A DNA stretch of 64,000 bases from Theocolax elegans (Eukaryota; Arthropoda; Insecta; Hymenoptera; Cerocephalidae), in assembly GCA_026168455.1 (NCBI GenBank), contig CM047431.1, positions 24,493,365 to 24,557,364 on the forward strand, given 5' to 3'. The position numbers and the translations under genes were made by a program. Below, one piece after another: positions 20,965 through 30,545 of this stretch. The notes below the pieces were generated by a model. It was not told where the DNA came from. It searched no databases and saw only the letters and a program-made list of their open reading frames with translations. Position 1 is the first letter of the stretch. Every line of letters begins with the position of its first letter.

Positions 20965-21288
20965 TTTAAATTCAGTCCATTTAATTTTTCTACGTTACGT
21001 CTACCCTAGGACGTAACAATAACTATGTCGATATATTTTCCAAAATGTATTAGAAATCAAGAAAAGACAAAGTAGAGTACGTCCCAATGCGACACCTCGA
21101 GAACACGTATATGCAACTCCGAGAAACCCACCCAAGACGTATGAACCAGTACCACCTCCGAACACGCCAGTTTTATCCGAGAAAAACTGAACCAAGTAAC
21201 AATGCTTCTATTAGTAACTACTATTTTAATTTAAATTCAGTCCATTTAATTTTTCTACGTTACGTCTACCCTAGGACGTAACAATACG
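20725..21288 (+). repeat. Tandem duplication of env 2 tail plus LTR end
   Basis: 20725-21022 (start CTATGTCGATATATTTTCC, end GGACGTAACAATAA) is repeated at 21023-21288 with several 1-base losses and one loss of about 30 bases. Both copies contain the env transmembrane/tail sequence followed by the 62-bp LTR-end segment (20955-21016 and 21222-21283). The many 1-base deletions in copy 2 look like either decay or a low-quality assembly join. Confidence 0.9.
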
Positions 21289-21289
21289 T

Positions 21290-21541
21290 ATAAAATAAAC
21301 ACGTGAACAAAACACGTAAAGTAAATACGTGAAAAATACACGTAACAGAAGCTAAAAATTTTGTATAAAACCCGTGAAATAAACATGTAAAATAAAAGTA
21401 AGTATGATAGAATGAATTTTTTTCGCTTCTATTACGTGTATTTTTCACGTGTTTGTTTTACGCGTATATATTTGGAGCGGAACGACACAAAATATTTTAC
21501 GTATTACTTTACGTGTATATATCACGTGTTTTTTTAACAGG
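21290..21541. repeat. ACGTG-rich inverted-repeat MITE, right end AACAGG
   Basis: The left part has AACACGTGAACAAAACACG and GTGAAAAATACACGTAAC; the right part has the complement (TTACGTGTATTTTTCACGTG). It ends ATCACGTGTTTTTTTAACAG at about 21539. Copies of this end occur at 7029 (inverted) and 51015-51054. No coding. Confidence 0.7.
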
Positions 21542-21737
21542 GGGTAGTAATCTGTAGGAATGCCTGCTCAAGTTTATAATAGATGCATTCATAAACATAA
21601 AGTTTTTCATAGCATGGAATATTCGCGGGCTCAAGGTACTCATAATTGTAGCGTAAAATTAATATCTTCTAAGTATGGGTAGATTATAAATATTTTATGT
21701 ATTGATAAAAAATGTTACTTTCAAATTTCATAACCCC

Positions 21738-22535
21738 ATAAGCACACTTTCAGAGTAAAAGTATTCTATAAGAAATCTTGAATGTCCGCAAAAAAAGAAT
21801 TTTTTTTGAAAGCAATAAGTATTAAGGAAGTATTACTAAAGTATTGGAAATCGAATACTTTATAAATAATTTTAAAGTATCTAATAAACAATAATCGGTA
21901 TACGATACAGCTTTATATACGTCTATGTATATAGTAGTAAATTAATATTAAACAAGAAATCACAAACTGTTCTTCTATCAATTTAAAGGATTATACAAGA
22001 AAATCATCTATACAAGACACACACACATTTTATGTAAATTTGTACTTTTAATTGTAATACAAAACTTAATTATGAAATTAATAAATATTATTTATAAACA
22101 AATCAATCGCGTATTATATGAAAGATAGGCAGCTGATGAGCATGTACAATTTCCGAAACTATCTAAGTAAAATGTTGTGATAGCTGTGCGTGCTAAGGCG
22201 TAGCACTCTGACTATCTGTTCTGAGTTCGAATCCCCATCAGGATAATTTTTTTTTTTAATAATACCATTTCTATTTATGTCTGCTAAGCGAATTTCTAAT
22301 AATAATACGCAAACATTATATTAAACATATTTTTGAACTAAGTGCGACTAGGTTTATATTTATACATTATACAGAATTCTTTACATATACTTTAAGTAGT
22401 ATCTTTTAGCGGACATTCAAGAATTATATGATAATTTAGAACAAATTCTTAAAGAAATCTTTTTTATAAAAATATTAGTATACAAATACTTAAAGAATAC
22501 TTTTGGATTACTTGTATAATACTTTGTGCTTATTG
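21738..22535. repeat. Diverged inverted-repeat element of about 0.8 kb
   Basis: CTTGAATGTCCGC at about 21778-21790 is mirrored by GCGGACATTCAAG near 22410, and outer parts (CCCATAAGCACACTTT near 21745; AAAGTATCCAATAAGCAC complement near 22525-22545) also pair. The arms are imperfect and the interior AT-rich, with the tRNA-like relic at 22173-22245. Probably an old non-autonomous DNA element. Confidence 0.5.
22173..22245 (+). other. tRNA-like relic or SINE head
   Basis: TAGCTGTGCGTGCTAAGGCG resembles a class II (Leu/Ser-type) A box, and GAGTTCGAATCCCC is a B box at normal distance, followed by a T-run that could end Pol III transcription. The stems do not close well, so it is a relic and not a tRNA gene. 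Confidence 0.5.
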
Positions 22536-22879
22536 GATACTTTTTAAATGATTTTCGACTTATCAATCACTTATATGCTGCATGTGCAAATACTTTAGTA
22601 TCTCGCATTTTTTATGAATTACTACATTTATGCTGGGCAATTGTGATAGAAAAGTACGTTTTGAGAACACATACAATTTTCGTTGTTTACCGTGATATTA
22701 AAGATCAAAAAAACATCGTTTACTTTTGTCACGTATGCTTACGTAGCGTTCGAGCCGACGGTCATCCAACACCGTCCTTTCAGGCCTTCACGAATGAGTG
22801 CAAAAGCTGCGCTTCTTGCATTCATTCATGAGAAACTATAACCTCTCACCTGGTTATAGAAAAGCCACGAAACATTTTT

Positions 22880-24493
22880 GTGAGCTCGAAAGCGCAGACG
22901 AAGTTCGACCGAGCAAAGGAACCCACGATCACCGTTCACAGAAATTCTTCGGAAGATATAAAAACATCCTTTTTTGAAGCTTTTAGTGTACCTAAACCGC
23001 CGAAAAGTCAAGATAATAAATTTTTTACACCCTTAAACAAAAATAATGCAAAACTAGCTTTAAAAACGAGTCAGTTGAACAAAATTATAATAATGCTGTA
23101 AACCAAAATTTTATTCCACCGCTGTCCGCGTCAAATGAAGATTCAAATTATGTCAATCAAAATTTGGAAAATTCAACATTTATTAATTAAAATTCTACGG
23201 GTTATAATAGTAACTACCCATTATCATCTAACAGGGTTCAGCCAGTTAATAATGAAAATACATTTACACCAATTACACCTTTCATACATCAAACAAATAG
23301 TCAATTTATGTGTACAAGCCCAACACAGAATTTTAATTTAGTAAATAAAAACTTAGTAAACGCAGTGAACGAAACGAATGATGTCGTAGTAAATATCCAA
23401 TCGGAAATCCAACTTCTACACATAAACCAGAAATTTCGCGTATTGGACAAAATCCATTTTCATTTAACCAAAGCGCCGAAACTCCTTTTATAGATTTAAT
23501 TCGGGCCGCGAATAAAGCAAATATGGTATTATATCTAAAGAATTTTATACATAATTCGATGCAAAGTAGTAATATTTTAAACCCAAGTTATAATATGTCG
23601 AATCAATAATCTTTTGCAAATTAGTTCGTAGTGTTTTATATAGTTTTCCCCCTGAAAATGAACCATTTATACTTTTTTCTCTTGCAAATAAATTGCAAGG
23701 TCGAGCCGCGGAAGGCTATGTAGCGCGATTAACGCAATTTACCTCAGTGGAAGGGCTCTTATCCAATTTGGTAAAGCAAGACGGATGCATAGGAATGGCC
23801 GACGATGTGTTAGCTCAATTAAAATGCGTCTCCCAGTCGTCGATCTGCTGCAGATTTAGCTTACGCGTACAAAAACTATTAAATCGGTCACTGATCATTT
23901 ACGATCCTTCTCCAGGGTTCAATTATGCCGAACGTATAGCTAGAAAAAATGGAGTATTCATTTTCGTGAAGTGCAAGCAAGCAACTCGCAATGCATTTAG
24001 CGGAAATTACGGGCAATATAATGCTCATTGTACGCCCCAAAAGGAAGAGGGATTCCAGAATAGTTTAGCTGCACGTTCAGCGAATAATTCAGCAAATATA
24101 ATGAAACTTATTACTAATAATACTTGTAATTATTACAAACGAGTGAGCCACGATGAAAATGATTGTAAAAAACGCCGATTTGAAACCCAAGTTTGCAAGT
24201 ATTGCGATAAACAGGTTCACTTATTCACGGACTGCTCATCATTAATTAATGACATAAACAATAAGAAAATTCATGCAACAACTAATAAGTCGAATCATGT
24301 AAATGAAGCTTCCAAGTTAAGACATAATGTCGAAAATCGTGTAAATTTCAGAAATTTTGATCGAAATAATATAAATAACAAATATAATCAAGGTGGCAAT
24401 AATTACAATCAACATAATAAAAAATATCACGCCAGTTGCAGTCGTTTTAACAATGGAAAATACAGAGAAAATCGTTATGATTATTTTCACTGA
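22880..24493 (+). pseudogene. Gag of decayed Gypsy element
   Basis: Asn-rich N-terminus with several frame breaks (22880-23590), then capsid fragments (LQGRAAEGYVARLTQF, SLIIYDPSPGFNYAERIA) and two degenerate zinc knuckles (CNYYKRVSHDENDC, in which the second Cys is Tyr, and CKYCDKQVHLFTDC). The C-terminus is Asn/His-rich. It belongs to the same broad insect Gypsy group as the errantivirus-like element but is a separate, older copy. Confidence 0.7.
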
Positions 24494-24672
24494 GGGCCAT
24501 CAAGAGGTCAGTATAATAAAAAGTCAAGCGGAGTCAAAGATCCTTCGAATGGTTATTTTGACCGACAATAGGACGCTCGAAATAGCAAAACCAACTACAA
24601 TAAGAAACAAAAAGAAGATTTAAAAGTTAGCCAAAACTCTACCGATAAAGATAATTTAATCGCGTAAACTGC

Positions 24673-25190
24673 TTGACACAGTCCTCAAGCGTCAAGCAGG
24701 TGGAAGAATTTAAAAAAAAGCTGTATGGGAAAATTATCGAAAAAACAGTAAAAATAAAATTTTTAAACACGGAAAAGAAACCACCGATTATTATTGTAGC
24801 TAAAAGCAATGATTTCAAGAATGGACAAGCTAGTTTATATGTTGATATAGGAGTCAACGTCTCAGACAAGGAGTCAACATTAGACAAAAATAATATTTTG
24901 GGAATCTTAGGAGTAACTTCAGGTGAATCGTATACCGAAGGAAAAGTTACATTGACCTTACAAGGTCTTAAATGCGAAATGCACATAGTACCAGACCATT
25001 TTCCGATAGATACTGACGGTCTAATCGGCTAGGATTTCATTAATAAGTATGAAGGTATGGTGAATGCCGCTAATAAAAGTCTGGTAATTAAAAACATAAC
25101 AATTCCGTACGCGTCATTTTTTTATTTTCATTTGGAAGAAAATGGGAAAAAGTACAAAAGGCTAATTAAACGTTTACATGATACAAATTA
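24673..25190 (+). pseudogene. Protease region of decayed Gypsy element
   Basis: 119-codon open segment ending at a TAG within GLIG|DFINKYEG, the retropepsin C-terminal motif. Upstream it has LYVDIGVNVS at the place of the active site, so the D-T/S-G signature is absent. The frame continues past the stop to about 25190. Confidence 0.55.
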
Positions 25191-25450
25191 AAAATAGAAC
25201 CTACAAAATGCCAATTTCTTAAACGAGAAACTCGATTTTTAGAATATATAGTTAGCAGCGTAAAAATTCAGACAGACCGAAATAAAATTAAAGCTATTCG
25301 CGAATACCCAGAGCCATTCAGTGCAACGAAGGTTAAGCAATTTATGGGACTTGCCAGTTATACCGAACATTTGTTAAGAATTTTGCGAAAATTGCTCGAC
25401 CACTTACTACGCTTACACGGAAAACAGTTAAATTTTCTTGATCCGGCTTG
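25191..25450 (+). pseudogene. RT C-terminal fragment
   Basis: Segments TKCQFLKRETRFLEYIV, KIKAIREYPEPFSATKVKQF and MGLASYTEHLL are the end of a Gypsy RT (palm/thumb to connection). The RT core with the catalytic Asp pair and most of RNase H are missing by deletion. Confidence 0.75.
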
Positions 25451-26530
25451 TATTTTTGCTACACGTGCCGTTCACTTCGAGAAAGCCGATCTGCATAGTA
25501 AAGAAAAAGTGTATACGTCAAGTTCCGATTCAAATTTCACCAGTAAAATACCGAAAGTTGCAACCGATAACGAATATGATACTAATTCAGGTGACGAAAT
25601 CTCGAACATTTTATATTATAAAAATCAAATTGTTGCAGATAAAAACGCAGAAAATAATTTTGACCTTTGTATACTAGATCAAGATGTTTACTAAACCAAT
25701 AGAATAATTCATATTCATTGGTTGTCGCAGGAACAAAATAATGAAAATATGTATTAGAAAGACAACGCAGATCGAGTCAATGTTAAATGTTTACTAACAA
25801 CTACAAAAACTGCGAAAGTAAGTGGAAAATTCGAGCTTGGCAAATCCGAGCGAGCTCGCATACATAAAATTTTGCAGCTTTCTTTACATTATGCAAATAA
25901 CAATCGTCAATTAAAGAGTCACAATGGAAAATTCTTCTTTCACGCAAACAAAAGTTGCCGTGTAAAGTCAAATCTGTTCAGTCAACGGATGGAGACCAAA
26001 TTGTTAGTCAAGGAAAATCAGATGGACAATTAGCTTATTTATGCAATAATTCTTGTCTACGTGAAAGAATAATGGCAACAAGTACCCCTATTAATACTGC
26101 TCAAAAAAAGAATGCTAATGCAGCATCACAGGAAAGAAATAAATTTTTAATAAGCGAAGTAAATAAATCAGTTAATGAAACAATATTAAACATATTAAAT
26201 AAGGTTACAGGTCGAGCGTTAATCGACGCAAACGAGATATAATTATTGGTAAAAAATGCGTTGCATACCTATTCATAATATTTTAAGTGAAAACGACAAC
26301 AAGATTAATAATAAATTATCATTAATTAACACTACTAAAGAAGATTATTATCGATTACTTCCTGCACCTATTAGTGACTTAAAGATGTCCTTATACGAAA
26401 AATCAAACACAGAACCACCGAAATTCCGGGAATAGCACAATACAATATTAATAATTTAACAAAAAATATAGCTGCAAATTTAAAGCACATATTACGAGGA
26501 TATCTCATTTCTGGTGCACGATGAAAATGA
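25451..26530 (+). pseudogene. Unassigned Pol linker of decayed Gypsy element
   Basis: Short broken frames, one of 95 codons at 25955-26242, encode hydrophilic sequence without a recognised domain. By position this lies between RNase H and the OTU-like segment. Confidence 0.4.
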
Positions 26531-26905
26531 AGAATGTGCTGAGTCTCATCTTCAACTAATACGATATAACAATATTCCAAACTGACCATCCGGAAATTTC
26601 CTGTTTTATTCCTTAATAAAACTACTTAACATTAATCTTTCAACCAGTGATTTGTGGAAGCAAATGCTAAACTCGCAAATCATTCAAACTTGCATCGATC
26701 CCAACGGAGCTCAAAAAATCTTATCGTCCGAAACTGAATTCGGAGATGGGGATAGCGTATATATATTTTCGCAATTGTATAACCAAATATCTGTGTACAT
26801 GTCACTATAAAAGAAACAATTTAAATTTTATTCATTTGCATCTAATTAGAGTATATTATACACCGTATATTGTTATAAATAACAAAGATAATAAATGCAC
26901 AAAAA
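26531..26905 (+). pseudogene. OTU-like cysteine protease domain remnant in Gypsy Pol
   Basis: Frame fragments NFLFYSLIKLLNINLS, then SSETEFGDGDSVYIFS, and then FIHLHLIRVYYTPY follow the order of OTU deubiquitinase motifs: Cys box, central WGD-like acidic turn, His box. The position of the catalytic Cys (about 26598-26600) is Phe, and stops interrupt the domain, so it is dead. OTU domains occur in some viral and retroelement polyproteins and can remove ubiquitin. The identification rests on motif order only. Confidence 0.4.
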
Positions 26906-27119
26906 AGCGGAAGACTATATGTAACATATAGAATGAACGCGAAGAAAAATCAAGTTGCGAAAGTATTGCAAGCAATTATGTACCCCGAATGCATGCATAC
27001 TCCGAGTCATAAGTCCAGCGAGCGTCACACCAGCTGAGGGCAATGCCACCGCAGAAACATATGATCCGAATCACGATAAGAATGAGACAAGAAATACTCA
27101 AGGACATTCGGATATCCTT

Positions 27120-27512
27120 GAGCGTTGTATAGTATTAAATGCAAGGCCACCATGCGAAAAATCTCCGTAGGCTTTAAATTCAGATGAATCTCTACCATTA
27201 TTTACGAATGTCCGAATTTTAAACGAGCAGCCCTTCAGATACAAAGAAAATCTGTTTATCTTTATGATCACAGATTGCTTTTTATTAACCGAAATTATTG
27301 AAGCTTTAACCAAAAGACAATATATAAATCAAGACGATTTATCTGACCAAAAATTTCAAATTGGAGAAATTACATTCTTGCAATATAATAATACACAAAT
27401 TTACATTGGATTCATTAAAAAACATATTAACGATAACGTTTTAAAATCCGACATAACTAAAACATTAAGGACACTCAAAAAGTTTTGTATAGAAAAGAAG
27501 ATTATTAGTTAA
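27120..27512 (+). pseudogene. Macro-like domain segment of decayed Gypsy Pol
   Basis: Segments LFIFMITDCFLLTEII, QIGEITFLQYNNTQIYIGF and KTLRTLKKFCIEKKIIS parallel the domain between RNase H and integrase in the errantivirus-like element (14010-14450). The fold assignment there is also tentative. Confidence 0.45.
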
Positions 27513-27564
27513 TTAAAATTATCTTCCCTATTTTTAAAATTCTCCCTATTATATCATTCATCTG

Positions 27565-27628
27565 TATCTAGAGACGAGATGCCTGGACTCTACTGATGAG
27601 CCCACTAGGCATACTCAGGGCGAAATAA
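27565..27628 (+). ncRNA. Hammerhead ribozyme (stem III open, loops I and II kissing)
   Basis: All core elements are in order: cleavage triplet AUC (27566-27568), stem I UAGAG/CUCUA (27569-27573 with 27588-27592), CUGAUGA (27593-27599), stem II GCCC/GGGC (27600-27603 with 27618-27621), GAAA (27622-27625). Stem III has only three pairs (27565-27567 with 27625-27627). Loop I holds AUGCCU (27579-27584) and loop II AGGCAU (27607-27612), fully complementary, which fits the loop-loop contact needed for fast cleavage. Expected cut is after C27568. It lies inside the decayed Gypsy copy. Confidence 0.8.
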
Positions 27629-27916
27629 AATAAATTTTCTTTTCCTTTCTTTTTTTCCCGTTTTTTTAGTTTTTTTAATTTTATACTACAATCAATTAAA
27701 TTTTTTATTTTGACTTAGCTTGTCTTGGTCTTTTTTCAAACACTCATCCTGTGAGGTTTCTAAAGTGTCTGGTATTAATACAGTTCGCCTTTCTGAGTTG
27801 TGAGGAATAGTCTTTGGCTTGTGGAGATCAATAAATTCATTGATCATATAACTTATAGTGTAAACAAGCAATAGATTCACGAATTTTCTAATAGTTGGAA
27901 AAATTCAAATTTTAAC
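27629..27916. other. Sequence between ribozyme and MITE, no gene
   Basis: T-rich tract at 27637-27685, then unassigned sequence. By position it should hold the integrase core of the decayed Gypsy element, but I see no D,D,E motif. Confidence 0.4.
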
Positions 27917-28055
27917 CATTAGACTGCCGGACTGGCTCATATATGAACCACCTGTGACCTTGACAACTACTATAGAGATATGAGGTGTTTTTATGTATAA
28001 ATTTTGCACATCAAAAATATCAATTTATAAGGCAAAAATGCCGGCAGTCTAAAGG
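27917..28055. mobile_element. piggyBac-type MITE, 139 bp, in TTAA
   Basis: CCATTAGACTGCCGG at the left and CCGGCAGTCTAAAGG at the right form 15-bp terminal inverted repeats with one mismatch, flanked directly by TTAA on both sides (27913-27916 and 28056-28059). TTAA duplication with CCnTTn termini is the piggyBac signature. It interrupts the decayed Gypsy integrase region. Confidence 0.92.
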
Positions 28056-28059
28056 TTAA

Positions 28060-28380
28060 AGTTATAGTGATTATTTGGCGGAATTAGTAGAAAATTTAAG
28101 TCAGTCACAAACATTAGCCGCGATGAACCTTGTTCAGAGTATCGTTCTAAATCTTATTATGATCGGAAACTTAAGTTGAACACTTTAGTAGTATTTCTTT
28201 GAAAAAACAATCTCGAAAAGAGAAATTTGATGTGGAATATTCTGGAGCTTGGGAAATCCTCGAAATAAATTATAATAAACACAATTTAAAAGTGAATATG
28301 AGGGGAAAGTAAAAATTGTACATATAGATAAAATAAAACGAGCTACGGCATTTGGAAAACACCTACAATCATCGAAATCC
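28060..28380 (+). pseudogene. Integrase C-terminal remnant of decayed Gypsy element
   Basis: Fragments YSDYLAELVENLSQSQ, YRSKSYYDRKLK, AWEILEINYNKHNLKV (across frames) and KIVHIDKIKRA are the post-core and GPF/Y regions of a Gypsy integrase. Several frameshifts; the D,D,E core is not visible upstream. Confidence 0.7.
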
Positions 28381-29120
28381 TTCATCTTCTTCTCTGAATC
28401 CTCCATATATAACATCATAATTTATTCGTAATAAATATATAAATAAATAAATAATTTAATACAACACATATAACGCTAATTAAGCAGAAAGCCAATAATA
28501 ATAGAAATTCTTAATAAAATCAGCTGCTTAGCAAAAATACATCCCAGGAACATTCAGTCACCTGTAAATAAAAATTATTGTAGTTACAAATAACTGCTTC
28601 TTTTTTTTACATTAAATTATTTACCTACCTCGAATAAAAAGTGATACTGCATTTGATGTACTAAATGTACCATACTACTAGTAATTAAATGAATGTGTTT
28701 CTGTATTGGTAAAATTTCAGGCATTTTCCTAAACATTTTTGCGGAAGTGATTTGTTGTTTCAATATTGCTTGATACGTTTGATGACTAAGCTCCAGAATC
28801 TAAATTGTTAAATAAATAATTTTATTAACAAATAATTATATTATTTTTAACTTCTCTAAAATTTAATGTATTCAAATAATTAATAAACATTTCCTAAATT
28901 ATTTTTACTATTTTTATTCAAATCTTGATACTTACAAATGTAGTAAACATAAAAAATTTAAATAATTATTAAACTGTACCTGTGAAAACTGTAGTCCAAA
29001 ACCAAGAATTTGACAAACTTTTAAATTATCAACATTAAACATAACCAATAATTGTCACTGACAGGTTCTGCTACGCGCACGATTCTCGGCAAATTAGATG
29101 ATTGACGACCGTGTAAGATA
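28381..29120. other. AT-rich intergenic sequence, no gene
   Basis: No ORF, RNA or clear repeat boundary. Confidence 0.55.
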
Positions 29121-30277
29121 AAAGATGACCGTTTGAGATAAAATAATGAAAAAATAACTAGATCACGCGTGTCTCACTCACTCGTTCGTTTTCCCCTATA
29201 GCTCTGTCTCAACTTTTTCGAGAAGACATATATATACTTATAGGAGACGAAAAGGATATCGAAAAATACATAGCCCAGTAAAAGAATTTGACAATTCAGA
29301 TAGTTACATGAAATTTTATTTATTTAAAGTGTATTACTAAAGTTTCCAATCACACTTTCAAAAACTATGTCTAATAAAAAATTATTAATTTTTACTCCCA
29401 TCTTTTTTCTACTTATTTTTCTTTTTATTAATTAGACATTTTATATATTTTGCTTAAACTTCATAAGTTGTTTCTGCAATTGAAAGAACTGAAATCAAAA
29501 TGGAATCGACAAGTATTGTGTACCATATCAACACAAACTTTTAATTTATTTATTATTATTTTAAGTATTCACTTTAAATAACTCGTTTATTCGTTATTTG
29601 TGTCTCTTGAAAGTACTTTATAAAACACCTTCGACGAAGGTGTCAAACTTCGCAAGTATGGTTTCCAATCACACTTTCAAAAACGATGTCTGATAAAAAA
29701 TTATTAATTTTTACTCCCATCTTTTTTCTACTTATTTTTCTTTTTTATTATTAGACATTTTATATATTTTGCTTAAACTTCATAAGTAGTTTCTGCTATT
29801 GAAAGTACTGAAATCAAAGCGGAATAATTGTGACGTTGTGAAATACAACGCACCAGTACATGCACATGGCTTGTATTTACAAGTCATGTGCATGCATAAT
29901 TGTTGCATTATGATAGCTCGCGATCGCGTCGCAGGTAGCGAATCCCTCGCTGGCAGACCGAAGTGCACCGATGCACTTTAAAATAAACACTGATACCCAC
30001 GGTATGGGTATGTTTTAGAGTCAGAGCCGACGGACGACGCGACCGATATCTGACGGTAGTACGCGGACTACGACCCAGACCACGGCCGAGAGGTATCGTG
30101 AGCCAAGGACCGAGCCCAGGTCGTCTCACAATACCTGGCGTATCCGCTGCTGATGTCAACAAGACGGGAGGTTAGGCGGCGTCCTAACCTCAACCGTCAC
30201 ACGTGCTCAGCAGACAACGACGGCTGAGATGGCGCATGGGTGCGCGCACGCCCGAACTCCGTACGACTGGTCGGGAG

Positions 30278-30380
30278 CAGCGTGACCAGTTGGCGATTTT
30301 CTTTCCTCTTCTCTCTAACGTATTTTGATGTTTATTATACAAGAGCAACGAAGAGAAAAAATCGCCATCTGGCAACCCTG
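30278..30380 (+). mobile_element. hAT-type MITE, 103 bp (copy 1)
   Basis: Begins CAGCGTGACCAGTTGGCGAT and ends ATCGCCATCTGGCAACCCTG, imperfect terminal inverted repeats, with a perfect 8-bp target duplication GTCGGGAG at 30270-30277 and 30381-30388. CAG...CTG ends and 8-bp duplications are hAT hallmarks. A second copy in opposite orientation is at 51076-51179. Confidence 0.9.
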
Positions 30381-30388
30381 GTCGGGAG

Positions 30389-30545
30389 AGCCAGGGTGCT
30401 CCCCCACCTTACACCCGTATACCGGGGAACGCGGCACCGACGGCGACGCTCGTGCGGCACTAGGCGACCTGCACGGGGAAGGGGGAAATCACTCGAGCAG
30501 CGAGAGTGTTGCGCGCGCGAAGAGCTCGAGTGACCGACCGTAGTG
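30389..30545 (+). repeat. Segment shared with 53334-53480
   Basis: CACCCGTATACCGGGGAACG and GCGAGAGTGTTGCGCGCG match the other locus (CACCCGTATACCGTGGAACG; ACGAGAGTGTTGCGCGCG) in the same order and orientation with small indels. Both loci are therefore pieces of one repeat family. Confidence 0.8.

Noticed and set aside
22130..22165. CTGATGAG ... CCGAAAC resembling a hammerhead core
   Set aside because: The 15 bases between the boxes cannot form stem II and no stem I partner was seen.
22526..22831. 101-codon plus-strand ORF with Cys residues near its end
   Set aside because: No recognised motif; it starts inside a diverged inverted-repeat element and has no neighbouring support.
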